Of a stretch of DNA of 64,000 nucleotides, positions 45,656-56,762 are shown piece after piece; the stretch's first letter is position 1; each line of letters opens with the position of its first letter. This DNA comes from Candidatus Absconditabacterales bacterium (GTDB lineage: Bacteria > Patescibacteriota > Gracilibacteria > Absconditabacterales > Absconditicoccaceae). The DNA lies in the NCBI GenBank assembly GCA_023228925.1, contig JALOAF010000002.1:1-64000 (forward strand). Reading direction: 5' to 3'. The notes below the pieces were generated by a model, which saw only the letters and a program-made list of their open reading frames with translations, was not told where the DNA came from and did not search any database. A program made the position numbers and the translations under genes.

Positions 45656-47101
45656 TTATACCATATAACTATCTATTTTTCAATTAATTTTTTGATATCA
45701 AATATTATTTAAATGTATTCCATCTCAAGCATATTCATTTTCTGAAATTTTTATTCCAGTATTTAAATCCAATAATTTTATATTATTTTTTTTTGAAAAA
45801 TTTTCTAAAATATTATTTACTTCGTCTATTTTTTCTTGTTTTTTAGATTTATTATATGGTATTTTGGTCAACACTAATGATATATTTTTTTCATCTAAAT
45901 ATTTTTTAATTTCTCATAAATTATTTTCTATTTTATTAATTTTATCTTTAGTAATATCATTACTTCCTGTATATAAAATAAGATTTTTTTTTCATGATAA
46001 ATTTATGTTTCATTGTTTTAATTCATTATATAATTGTTCTGTATCATATCCATCAAAATGTTTTTTATCTCATTTATATCATCACATTTTAAGTCATCAA
46101 ACATGAGAATCTCACAACAATAAGGTTTCACTATATTCCAGTTTTTCATGATTTTTTTTATTTTCTATTTTAGAAAAATATTCTTTTGCCCAATTTGCAA
46201 ATTTTTCTGGAGAACTACTCATTCAATTAACAATACTTCTTGCATTAAAAAAATTTGTTTCTTTTTCATTAATAAAATCTGATAATTTTTTTCATGTAAA
46301 TAATCACTCCTTCATTCAATGAATTAGTATAAAAGAAGCTAAATCATTACTTTTTAAAATAGTGTCTGGATTTTGTACTAAATTTAAATCATTCGAATTT
46401 AAATCCATTCATCCATTATCTTTAAATTTTAATTTTTTATTTTCTATAATTTTTGTAAACTTTTCATAATTATATTTATGTGTAAGTTGAACATAACCTC
46501 TACCATAATAACCAAATTTTCAATACTGCTTAGTTTCTCATCCAATTTCTTTTATATTTTTAAAATTACTTTCTCATTTTACAGTAGCTAAAATATAAGC
46601 TATTTGTTTAGGATTTTTAACTCAATATTTTTTAGCTTGTTTTATAATATATTTTTCTGACACAGCAAAATTTTCTAAATTTTCTGTTTTCTCTTTTATT
46701 TTATCATTATTTATTTCTTTTTCTGTTTTCTCTTCTTCCATAGCATTTATCAATGTTCAATTTAATCATAATTTTTCTCTTGCTTCTTGTTCATTAATAC
46801 TATCTTTCAGTATTTCTTTTGCTTTTTCTAATTTTTCTTGAATTTCTGTAGACAATAATTGTCTAGAAACTAATCATTTAAAATCAGAAAATAATCAAGT
46901 AGAAATTAAAAAATCTTGTAATTTATTTTTAACTTTTTTTGTTATATTATTTTCTTTATCTACATCTTCTTTTAATAATCACAAAAAATCATTTGTTTGT
47001 TTTAAAATTCAATTTGTATCTTTTTCTAATAAATTATCTATATATTCTCCAGCTACATTTTTTTTCCATTCTGGAGTTTTTTGTTTTCATATTTCAAACA
47101 T
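45656..47101 (-). CDS. GH19-like endolysin fused to an SGNH hydrolase
   Basis: 481 residues in three parts: a helical N terminus (1-140) without signal peptide; a GH19-type lysozyme/endolysin domain (about 145-310) with candidate catalytic Glu177 in ATVKGESNF and YYGRGYVQLTHKYNYEKF; and an SGNH domain (about 325-481) with GDS (330-332), LYTGSND and DGIHLN holding the Asp-His pair. GH19 domains cut amino-sugar glycans; SGNH domains remove acyl groups. Together they suit peptidoglycan attack. More than 25 TGA codons in frame. Could be host- or prey-directed, or for self remodelling. Confidence 0.85.
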
Positions 47102-47121
47102 TTTTTATTTAAAATATTAAA

Positions 47122-47832
47122 TTACTCACTATCTTCATTATCTTCATTATCTTCACTATCTTCATTATCTTCACTATCTTCATTATCTTCACTATCTTCA
47201 TTATCTTCACTATGTTCATCACCTTTTATTATAGCTAATACAGTATCTTTTGTTTTTTCTTCACTATTATCTTTATTATAAGCTTCAATTATTTCTTTTA
47301 TACTGTATTCATTATTATTATCTTTATCTTCTATAATATCTGTAATAATTGTTTTTAATATGTCATCTTTTAATATTTTTTTTCTTTTATCCTCTGTTAA
47401 AATTTTTAATTTTAATTCTTTTTCTTCATCTGGAGTTAATTTTTCATCACTTTTTGCTTTATCAATAAAATCATATAAAAATAAATCCATTTCTCTTTTT
47501 GCAATATTATTTCAAAATTTATCTGTCAACCATTTATAATAATCAAATAAATCTTTATTTCTTCAAATAAATGTCATTTCTTTTTCTGTCAATCAAGTTG
47601 TTTTTTCCATATCTTCTCTTAATTCTTTAAGATTCTTTCTTGTTTGATTTTCTACAATTTCTTTAGCTAATTCTGCTAAACCTTTTTCAGTTTTACTTTC
47701 AATATTAAAAATATCTTTAACTCGATCTGTAAATTTTCAAGATAAATTTTTTATTTTTTCCCAAATACCTTTAAATCAATCTCATATTGATTCAAAAAAT
47801 GATTTTTCTCAAGCTGTTTCTGGTCATGTCAT
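47122..47832 (-). CDS. unknown charged helical protein with an acidic repeat tail
   Basis: 236 residues. Start MTGPETAGEKSFFESIGDGF, central Lys/Glu-rich helices, and a C-terminal tract of (S-E-D-N-E-D) repeats from about residue 206. No signal peptide. Stops 20 bases before the GH19-SGNH gene, so probably co-expressed and perhaps co-secreted. Family not recognised. Confidence 0.7.
47125..47214 (-). repeat. 18-base tandem repeat in coding sequence
   Basis: About five units reading AGTGAAGATAATGAAGAT on the minus strand, encoding SEDNED. The period is a multiple of three, so copy-number change keeps the frame. Confidence 0.85.
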
Positions 47833-47956
47833 TTTTATTTTTTTAGTAAATAAATATAATCTATATTAATTATAGATATTTTTTTTTAAAAAGCAAAAAA
47901 TATAGTATCTTTTTACTAAATTTTACATATTTTCTTCTATTTACATAAGAACTATA

Positions 47957-48364
47957 TTAAACTTCTATAATTTCCATCTTTTTTTCTTGTTTTTCTTGTT
48001 TAAGTTTTTTGGAAATAAGTAAATTTGTTGGTCAAATTATAGTCAAAAATAATCAAATTACTGTAAATATATCAGCAAAATACAATCATTCATGTCCAGA
48101 ATTTAAAAAGAAAGATTGACTAGATACAATAATAAACACTCAAATTAAAGTATTTCGTAATTTAAATTTTTTGATATAAGTTGGTTTAATTACATAGAAA
48201 AACAAATAATATAAAAATATCAAAATATACAATCCAATAATAATTTTATTTTGATCTAAAAAATTTTCATTTACTATAACAACTCAGAAAGTTATTAAAT
48301 AAACTAAATAAGATATTACTGCCAAAAAAATTAAAGCTAAAATTGATTTTTTTAATATTTCCAT
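47957..48364 (-). CDS. small multi-pass membrane protein
   Basis: 135 residues, four hydrophobic segments (about 5-27, 38-57, 70-90, 97-115), basic C terminus ending KKMEIIEV. No family recognised. First gene of the minus-strand run leading to the wall hydrolase. Confidence 0.6.
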
Positions 48365-48735
48365 ATTTTAAATTAAAAAATAAATTAAATTTAATATATA
48401 AATTACTTTTTCCTTTTCAACAAAATCTTTATTTATTATATTATAACAAATAAAATATATAAATAAAAAAATTAATAATAACAATAATAAATAATTCACA
48501 AAAAAATGTTGAAATTTTTTTTGTAGCATTACAACTAATTTCTCATCAAGAAGCTTTTATGTAAAAAAAATGTTGAATTGTCAAAACTAGACAAAACTAG
48601 ACAAAAACTATTTATAATATTTTGTTGAAAAGTTAAAAAAATGTTGATAATTTAAAATAATATTTGACAAATAAAAATAAATCTTTATAATAATTAAAAG
48701 ATTAAATAAACTATTTTTATTTTTTAAAATATAAA
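48365..48735. other. divergent intergenic region with promoter elements
   Basis: Contains two adjacent CTAGACAAAA direct repeats (48588-48607) and several TATAAT-like strings. Otherwise AT-rich without an open frame. Confidence 0.5.
48664..48691 (+). promoter_or_regulatory. promoter of the 206-residue protein gene
   Basis: Perfect TTGACA (48664-48669) and TATAAT (48686-48691) with a 16-base spacer, 44 bases before the ATG. Confidence 0.7.
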
Positions 48736-49356
48736 ATGGATAATAATTTTAAAAAAGAATTTGAAAAATATTTAAATAATCATGAAAAACAACATTATAT
48801 TAAAAATTGGAAAAAGCTTTCAGAAAGATTTTGAAAAGATTTGTTATTAACTTTATTTGAAAATTGAAAAGAATATTTAAAAAAAACATATAGCTCTTGA
48901 GATAAAGAAAGATTTTTAATTTCTTTTAAATGATGAGTACATTATCCATTATTAGAAAAAGCAAATTTAAGTTTCGTAAAAAAAAACACATACAATTCTT
49001 TAATGTCACTATATAGTATATATCTTAATGTTTCAAAACAATATGAAAAAAAAGAAGAACAAATTCGAGACGAAATATGGAAAGAGACACAAGAAGAAAA
49101 AATGAGAAATAAAAACAAAACATCAGAAGAAACACCAGAAGTTATTAAAACACCATGAATGCGTGATATTCGAGGATATGAAAAAGATATATTTTCTATT
49201 AGTCCAGATTGAGATATTTGACTACCTTGAGAATTACCTAAAGAGATAGAAGAAAATAATATTTTAGATTTTAATGCAAATTTGGAAAAAGAAAATAACA
49301 AAGGATATAAAGTTATTGAAGAAGAAAATGGACAATTAAAAATAGATTTTGACTAA
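48736..49356 (+). CDS. unknown charged protein
   Basis: 206 residues. N-terminal helical region (FGKDLLLTLFENGKEYLKKT), a central charged linker (IRDEIWKETQEEKMRNKNKT), and a later SPDGDIGLPGELPKEIEENN stretch. No signal peptide. No family recognised. Its stop is two bases from the convergent membrane gene. Confidence 0.6.
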
Positions 49357-49358
49357 AT

Positions 49359-50480
49359 TTATTTAATAATTTCTGTAGATTTCAATCAATCTTTTATGCT
49401 TTGCCATATTCATTTTTTTATGTTTTCTTGATCAAATATTTTTAAATCTTCTTTTTCTTCCAAATTATAATTTAAATATTTATTAAATAATTCAAAATTT
49501 TCTAGATTTTGTTTGAATTGTTTTGGAAAAATTTTATTCAAAATTTCTAATATATTTTTTGATAATAATAAAATAGTTTTGTTTTGGTGAATATCTTTTC
49601 CATTTTGCTCTAAAATATATTTTTTCAATTGATCATTGTATCGATCTAAAACAATATCAATATTTTCTTGGTCTACAATCAATGAAGCTATATTATTTCC
49701 AGTAAAACTAAATTTTTCTATTTTTTGTGGATAGTATTTTACTATTCCAGTTATTATTTCTATCTCAAAATCAGGACTTATTCTAATGGCTGTTTGAGAA
49801 TATATTTGTAATATTTCTTTATTTTTAAATAAGATATATCAAAATGTGTTTGGATATAAATTATTTGCTTTAAATATAATTTCTGATCATGACAATCAAA
49901 TATTAAATTTATAATTTTTAATTCAATTTATTAAATTATATTCTCTAGTATCTTTTTCCAAAACAGCTGTTTTAGAATTTAAACCTATTTTTGAATATGT
50001 AATAAGTTGTGTTTCAAAATTTTCTTCAAATCCTTTAATATCTGGTCATTCTCAGAATAAAGGAATTAATGTAAAAAATATTGTCAGAAAAATTCATAAT
50101 ACAGAAATTACAATTATAATAGTTCAAATTCGATTTTTTAAATTACTAAAAACTAAAGCTAATAATAAAAATCATATTAAAAACAATCACTGAATTTGAC
50201 TTAATCAAATATTTGATAAACTAAAAATAAAAATTAGATACAAAAAATTTACCAAAAAAATTATAGAGATAATAAACTTTGATTTGTTATTTTCATTTCA
50301 ATATAAACTTAATCCTCAGACAATTGAAATAAATAAAAAAATTAAATAATAAATATTGTTTTGAAACCATAACATAGTTTCTCAGCTATAGTCATAATAA
50401 GATACAGCAAAATATATTCAAATATAAAATATTCAAGTAATAAGTAAGGAAAATAATATCTTTTTTAGCATTTTGTTCAT
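49359..50480 (-). CDS. polytopic membrane protein with a soluble C-terminal part
   Basis: 373 residues. About six helices in the first 150 residues (e.g. ILFSLLITGIFYIGIYFAVS, IIFLVNFLYLIFIFSLSNIG), then a soluble region of about 220 residues rich in Ile, Asn and Lys. Many TGA codons. No family recognised. Confidence 0.65.
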
Positions 50481-50651
50481 TCTAAAAAAATATTTATAAA
50501 ATTCGATAAATAATATAAATAAATTTTTATTATTTTCAATAACACTATTTAAGTAAATTGTTTTATTTTTTCAATTTTATATTGACTTTAGTTTTTATTT
50601 TTTTATTGTCTTATCTAATTAACAAAATGTCAAATTAAAAAAAATAAAATT

Positions 50652-52040
50652 ATGTCAAAAACTAAAAAAAATAAAATATTTGTATTAGATACAAGTGTTT
50701 TACTGGTAGACCCTGCTTCTTTTTCTAAATTTTTATTCCATGATGTTATTATTCCGTTGGATGTAGTTGCTGAATTAGATAAAGCAAAAAAATATACCGA
50801 TACGGTAGGTTTTAATGCTAGAGAAACCACTCGTCTGTTAGATAGTTACTTTTCTCCAGAATTATTCAATAATGGAATTTCAATGGGAAAAGGAAAGGGT
50901 AATTTGTCCATCTATTTTTTAAGAGAGCTAAATCCTGATGTTAAAAGGGTTTTGAAAGAAGACAAAGTGGATCACAGAATTATCAGCGTTGCATTGAATT
51001 TGAAAACTAAAAAAAATCAAGATAAAGATGTTGTTTTAGTTTCAAACGATACAAATCTTCGTTTCAAGGCAGCTTCTTTCGGACTTGAAGTTCAGTCATA
51101 TAAAAATGACAGAGTGGAAGATTTGGATAATCTTTATAAAGGGATTTTAAAAATCGAAGATGTAGAACTAGATCCTTTTATAGATGAATTATATAAAAAA
51201 AAAGAAATTTTGCTTGAAGAGTTAGAAATAATTTCAAAAAATTCTTTGAAACCAAATCAATATCTAATTTTAACAACTTCAACAGAAAAAACTGATATTC
51301 CAAAAAAAAGTGTTCTTCCAGAAAAAAGTGCTCTTTGTAGAATAAACGAAGATAAAACAATGATTATTCTTGTTTCAAAAGAGTCTATTTATGGTAAGGT
51401 TTTTCCAAGAAATGCAGAACAAACACTATCTGTAAATGCTTTACTTGATAAGAATCTATCTCTCATAACACTTAATGGACCTGCTGGAACAGGTAAAACG
51501 CTAATTGCTATAGGTACAGCGATATCTCAAGCTTCTCATTATGATCAAATTTTTATTGCTCGGCCTATTGTGGCTATGAGTAATAAGGATCTTGGCTATT
51601 TACCAGGAGATATTCAAGCAAAAATTGCTCCATACATGCAACCTTTGCTTGATAATATTCGTTTTTTAAAGCAATCAAATGGTGGAGATGAGAAGAAAAA
51701 ATCATCAAAAATAGATAATTTGATGGAGAGTGGAAAATTAATAATTGAGCCTCTGGCTTACATTAGAGGAAGAACACTTCCAAACACTTTATTTATCATT
51801 GATGAAGCTCAAAACCTAACTCCAAGCGAGATTAAAACAATTGTTACTCGTATGGGGGAAAATTCAAAAGTAATCTTTACAGGAGACATTTATCAAATAG
51901 ATCATCCCTACTTGGATTCATATTCCAATGGGCTTAGCTATTTGATAGAGAAAGCCAAAGATTATGAAAAAGCCGCTCATGTGTCGCTAGAAAAGGGAGA
52001 AAGGAGTGAGCTTTCTGATTGGGCAGCAAAAAACTTATAA
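50652..52040 (+). CDS. phoH: PhoH family ATPase with N-terminal PIN domain, standard-code gene
   Basis: 462 residues. PIN-like ribonuclease domain (about 8-150): IFVLDTSVLLVDPASFSKFL, DVVAELDKAKK, VVLVSNDTNLRFKA. PhoH ATPase (about 255-462): Walker A NGPAGTGKTLIAIG, Walker B TLFIIDEAQNLTPSEIKTIV, and FTGDIYQIDHPYLD. This PIN-PhoH (YlaK/PhoH2) architecture is an RNA helicase/nuclease type. All 22 glycines are GGN and there is no in-frame TGA, unlike thyA (12 of 18). Codons such as CGG, GCG and GGT also differ from neighbours. Confidence 0.96.
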   Translation: MSKTKKNKIFVLDTSVLLVDPASFSKFLFHDVIIPLDVVAELDKAKKYTDTVGFNARETTRLLDSYFSPELFNNGISMGKGKGNLSIYFLRELNPDVKRVLKEDKVDHRIISVALNLKTKKNQDKDVVLVSNDTNLRFKAASFGLEVQSYKNDRVEDLDNLYKGILKIEDVELDPFIDELYKKKEILLEELEIISKNSLKPNQYLILTTSTEKTDIPKKSVLPEKSALCRINEDKTMIILVSKESIYGKVFPRNAEQTLSVNALLDKNLSLITLNGPAGTGKTLIAIGTAISQASHYDQIFIARPIVAMSNKDLGYLPGDIQAKIAPYMQPLLDNIRFLKQSNGGDEKKKSSKIDNLMESGKLIIEPLAYIRGRTLPNTLFIIDEAQNLTPSEIKTIVTRMGENSKVIFTGDIYQIDHPYLDSYSNGLSYLIEKAKDYEKAAHVSLEKGERSELSDWAAKNL

Positions 52041-52057
52041 AGTATATTCTCTATATA

Positions 52058-52088
52058 AAAAACGCTGGTTCTACTAGCGTTTTTTTTG
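52058..52088 (+). terminator. terminator after phoH
   Basis: AAAACGCT and AGCGTTTT arms around GGTTCTACT, followed by a T run, 18 bases after the stop. Confidence 0.85.
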
Positions 52089-52101
52089 TAATAAGTATTT
52101 T

Positions 52102-53238
52102 TTATATTAAGCTAATTATCTTATTTTTTAAGTTTTCTAGTCAAATCTCATCACGAACAGAAATAAAAACACAATCTTCTTTTATATATATTTTTTTAAT
52201 TTCTGATAATTTGTTTTCATTTATCAAATCAATTTTATTGAAAACTAAAACTCTATGTTGTTTTGCTCCAATATCATCTAATATTTCATTTACGACATTT
52301 ATTCTTTCTTGAATAAATGGATCTGAAGCATCTATAATATGCAACAAAAAATCACTTTCTACACTATCTTCCAATGTGCTTGAAAAAGCATCAATAAGTT
52401 TTGGCGGGAGATCACGAATAAATCATATTGTATCATTTAAAAGAACCTCTTTTCAAATTCATTTTTCAGGCTCTGTAAAAAGAAATAATTTTCCTACATT
52501 TGTTCAAAGTGTTGCAAAAAGTTTATTTTCGGCCAAAACTCCTTTATTAGTTAAAGTATTTAATAAAGATGACTTACCAGCATTTGTATAACCAACAATT
52601 CCAATAATTGCTAAACCTTTTTTAATTCTGCTTTGTCTATGTAGTTCTCTCATTTTTTCAAATTCTTTCAATTTTTCTTTAATTTTTATTTGTTTTTCTT
52701 TTAAGTGTCTTTTCATTCTTTCTGTATTAGTTTCTCAGATTCATCTAGTAGCTCATCATCCACTTCCACTACTTCATCATTGACGAGAAAGTTCCATTCC
52801 CATTCCAAAAATTCTAGGTCACATATGCTTGATGGCTGCTAATTCTATTTGTAGTTTTGCTTCTACACTTTGAGCATGTTTTTCAAAAATTTTCAAAATT
52901 AAATCTATTCTATCTCGAGCTTTTATAGGATCTTTTAATCAAGCTTTTTCACTAGCATGACGAAGTTGTTCATTTATTTCAAATATTTGAGATGGTTTTA
53001 AAACATTTCATACAATCAATAAATTTGCTCAAACATTGATCATTTCTTGGATAATTTCTTCCAATTTTCATTTTCAAACATATGTTTTGAAATCTGGCTG
53101 ATCTTTTCTTTGTATTTTAGTTAAAATCACCAATCATCAAAAAGTATCTACAAGATTTTCTAATTCATTCATTCTGTCTTGTAAAATTTCTTTTGAAAGA
53201 TTTTTGGGAGCTATATCTGCTAGAAACACTTTTAGCAT
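52102..53238 (-). CDS. hflX: GTPase HflX
   Basis: 378 residues. Ribosome-associated GTPase that rescues stalled ribosomes under stress. N-terminal HflX domain (KTYVGKGKLEEI), a Gly-rich linker (SRQGGSSGGGGATRGIGETN) coded largely by TGA, coiled coil, then the G domain: G1 GYTNAGKSSLLNTLT, G3 DTIGFIRDLPPKLIDAF, G4 NKID. Converges on phoH. Confidence 0.95.
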
Positions 53239-53293
53239 ACAATGGGTTGTTTATAGTATTAAAGTTGTGTAAGTTGACAAAATAAGACCAATG

Positions 53294-53305
53294 TTCCAAT
53301 TGGAA
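53294..53305. promoter_or_regulatory. palindrome between hflX and the glycosyltransferase gene
   Basis: TTCCAATTGGAA is a perfect 12-base palindrome in the divergent promoter region, 22 bases downstream of a TTGACA. It could be an operator. Confidence 0.35.
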
Positions 53306-53419
53306 ACTTATTATCAAGTATGTTGTTTTTTAAATTGTTTTCAAGTACTTTATATTTTGATTTGAAAAAAACAATATATTCAATATGTTTTCTTTAGTTT
53401 ATTTTTTTAAATAAAATCA

Positions 53420-54496
53420 ATGAATTACTTATTCACTATTCTACTTATTATAGCAGTATTTTTTGTTTGACGATATTTGTTCAAAAAATTCAAAATTCTA
53501 GACAGACCTTGACCAGATTTAAAATGACTTAGATGACCAGTTCCTACCATTATGTGAGTTTTTGCATATATTAGTTTTATTCTCACAATGATTTGGTTTT
53601 TTCCTGGGATAAGTTCAAATAATATGTTTCGAGGTCTTGTACTATGAGTTTTTCCAATTTTTATAGTCGAATTAATAGAAGAATTATGATATATGGGTAG
53701 AATAAAATTTAGAATTCCACAAATTATTAGACTATTAACACATATATGATGAGCAATTATTGCTGTTTATGTTTGATGAATTTGAATATGACAAGAATTT
53801 ATTATTTGATCTTTTGTGCGACATATTCCTCAATATATTTTTGTGGTATTTTTTGTGATACGAGCTATGCTTTGTATCAACGCTGTAAACTGGATTGATT
53901 GAATTAATGCACAAGCTAGTGGAGTAAGTGCGATATGATTTTTAACTATTTTCTTGTTAATAAAATTTGTTGTTATGAGGCATTATACAGAATTCAACAA
54001 CCGAGATGTTCTAGTTTTAACATCTAATATGTCTTTAGTTTTGTTTTTTATAAGTTTAGTTTCTTCATTTTTAGAATACAAACCTTTGTGACTTCTCAGA
54101 GATGTATGAATTATGTTTTTTGGATTTAGTTTAGCATATTTGTCAGTTTTATGATGAGCAAAAATATGAACTTTGATAGTAGCTTTATCACTTGTAATTT
54201 TTGATGCTATATGGGTAGGATTGTATAGAATTCTAGTTTTGAAAAAAAATCCTATGAAGTGAGATTACACTCATATACATCATAGACTGCTTTGACTCAA
54301 TCGAACTAGATCAGAAGTAAGAGCCTTTGTTTGGATTTGGTCGTTTGTAATGATGGTTTTGATGCTAATGCAATCGGCAAATAGATTCAACAAAATAATT
54401 ATTTTCCTTATGATGGCAATGATTTTCTTTGGACTAAATTATTATCTTTTTGTGGTAAAAAAGTTAAAATATGGTTTAGATCTAAAAAAAGATTAA
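53420..54496 (+). CDS. MraY/WecA-family phospho-sugar transferase
   Basis: 358 residues, about ten membrane helices. Transfers a sugar-1-phosphate from a UDP-sugar to a polyprenyl phosphate. Seen: RPGPDLKGLRGPVPTIMG near the N terminus, the catalytic NAVNWIDGINAQASGVSAIG (NxxNxxDGxxg), and the HIHHRLLGLN motif typical of WecA/TagO rather than MraY. Probably begins a surface polysaccharide, together with the LCP and pyruvyltransferase-like genes nearby. Confidence 0.9.
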
Positions 54497-54556
54497 AATT
54501 TTAACAAACAAAAATAACTTAATAGAGTTTTAATTAATAAGTTATGTTCTATTTTT

Positions 54557-55408
54557 TTACCCCTTCTTTAATTTTATTCCCTTCTCATTTTTTCCATTCT
54601 TTTTTCTCGTTCCAAGTCCTTTCCCAAATTCTTTTATACAATCTTGATATCACATATCAAAAACTTGCGTCATCTTTTTTTTATCTAAAGATAATATGGA
54701 GATCGGAATTTCTTTATAAAATAAATGGTCTACAAATCTAGTATTTTCCAAAACTTTTGTTCTTAACATTATTTCAAAATTTACCAAAAGGTTATTGATT
54801 GCTGTATTTATTGTTTGATTTTTTTTAAATTTTTGTAGCGCTATTCATATTATTTTACTTTTTGGATAGAGTTTTTTTGCTAAATCTACTGGAAAATTAT
54901 TTAAAACTCCTCCATCAACTAAATTGTAGTTTTTATATTTTACTGGTGGAAAAATTCCTGGTATTGCCATACTACCTAAAACAATTTTTGGTAAATCTCA
55001 TTTTTCAAATAAAATAAATTTTGCTCTATTTGCATCAACGGCTCAAATATATAAATTTTTGTTTAAGCTAGAAAAGTTGTTTGGTAAATATTTTTCCAAC
55101 ATATCTTTAAATTTTTCATTAGACAAAAGTCCTCATGTTTTTTTAAAAATATTTTTAGTGTAAAATTGATTGATAGAAACATTATTCAATAACTTAAAAA
55201 TTTGATCTGCCTCAAGTCCATAGGACCATAATGATCAGATAATAGCTCCTATGCTGACACCAAAAATTGCATCTATTTCTTTGTCCAATCAAAGCTCTTC
55301 TAGTCATTTCAAAATTCAAACAGCATAAACTCATTTAAATCATCCTCAAGAAATTACAAGAATTTTTTTGCGCTTTTTCAAACAAAACAAGGATCTAAAT
55401 TTTATCAT
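54557..55408 (-). CDS. patatin-like phospholipase
   Basis: 283 residues. Oxyanion motif GGGFKGVYAVG, Ser nucleophile in FGVSIGAII (GxSxG), and the catalytic Asp in VDGGVLNNFPVD. Cleaves acyl esters of lipids. No signal peptide visible, but family members can be secreted effectors. Glycines in GGGFKG and in the DGG box region include TGA. Confidence 0.92.
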
Positions 55409-55581
55409 AATTGTTCAAAAAATAAAAACATTAAAGTCATTTTATTTTTTTATTTAAAATTTTCAAGCAGATCATTTTATTTACATAATCCAAGATAAAA
55501 CAATTTTTTTATAAATGTTTTCTGTTGAAAGTAGTCAAAAATTTTATATAAATTACTTGAATTTAAAAATAACACCATAAG

Positions 55582-56748
55582 ATGAAAAAATATTTTATAA
55601 TACTTTTTTTTCCAATCATAATTTTATCTGCTTGCCAAAAAAACCTATACTTGAAAATGGATTTTGATCAAGCTCTAAGCATTTTTACCAAACAAGTTGA
55701 TTATATACTAAACAACATAAACAACTTATGATTTAGCTGACAAAAAGAAAATCAAATCAAACTAGAAATAGATTCAGAAAATAAAGATTTTTTACTAAAC
55801 TCAAACATAGAAATAAGTGGTCATACAAACTATTTAACCCAAAAACAAAACTTATACAATCAAATCTCATTACAATTTTTGGATAAAAAAGAAAAAAATG
55901 TATTAAATCTTTCAGGATATCTTGATTACAAAAATATAGAAAATGAAAAGTATATCAATTTACAAGATTTTTTTGTAGACTTAGGTTCAGGTAATTATCA
56001 AAACAAACTATTGTTGTTAATTTCCAAAAAACTAGAAAACAAACGAATATTGCTAGATCTAAAAGAAAAAACCACTACAAATTTTTATAAGGACTTCAAT
56101 TTTTTACTACAAACTATTTTTGCATCAAACATTTTTTATCCATTAGATGAGCTTACTTATGATTGATTTTTTGCATATAAAATAAAAATTCAGCAAGACA
56201 TTTTAGATTATATTTCAGACAACACAGACATTAAGATCAATTCTTTTGAATGACTTTTACTTGTCAAATCAAATTCAGAAGTAGAGTTAAAAATAGAAAA
56301 TTTAGAACTTTATTACAAAAAAAACTACAATATAAAATGAGTTATAGGCAATAAAAGTTTATATTTCAACATAAAAGTTCCAGAAAAAGAAGAAACAAGA
56401 TATTTGCTTTCATTAGATTTTCATAAAAACCAATACAAATTTCAGATCAAACAAACAGACAATTATCAAGATATGATAAAACTAAATCTTAATTTAACAA
56501 ACAAAAAATTAGAAAACTTTAGCAAAAATACCATAAATGGACATGTAGAAATTTCTAATAAATTAATTTATTGAACAGACCTTGAAAAAAACATAAAAAT
56601 AAACATAAAGGCAGAACAACAATTTATAAATGATTCTGGATTTTTATTTCAAAAACCAGAGTCCTATATTATGTTAAAACAGATATTATGAGACAGTTTT
56701 TCTTTGAGTCAAGTTTTGTCTACAGAAGATTCTTTTATCAATAAATAA
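55582..56748 (+). CDS. lipoprotein of unknown function
   Basis: 388 residues. Signal peptide with lipobox (MKKYFIILFFPIIILSAC). The rest is Asn/Lys/Ile-rich, with alternating strands such as IKINSFEGLLLVKSNSEVEL, plausibly a beta-rich envelope protein of LolA/LppX shape, though that is a guess. 14 bases before the LCP gene, so likely the same transcript. Confidence 0.7.
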
Positions 56749-56762
56749 TATTCAACTAGTCT

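Noticed and set aside
47122-47832. Plus-strand Ser/Leu repeat frame at 47081-47281
   Set aside because: Antisense of the SEDNED tandem repeat; the minus-strand frame is longer and in operon order.
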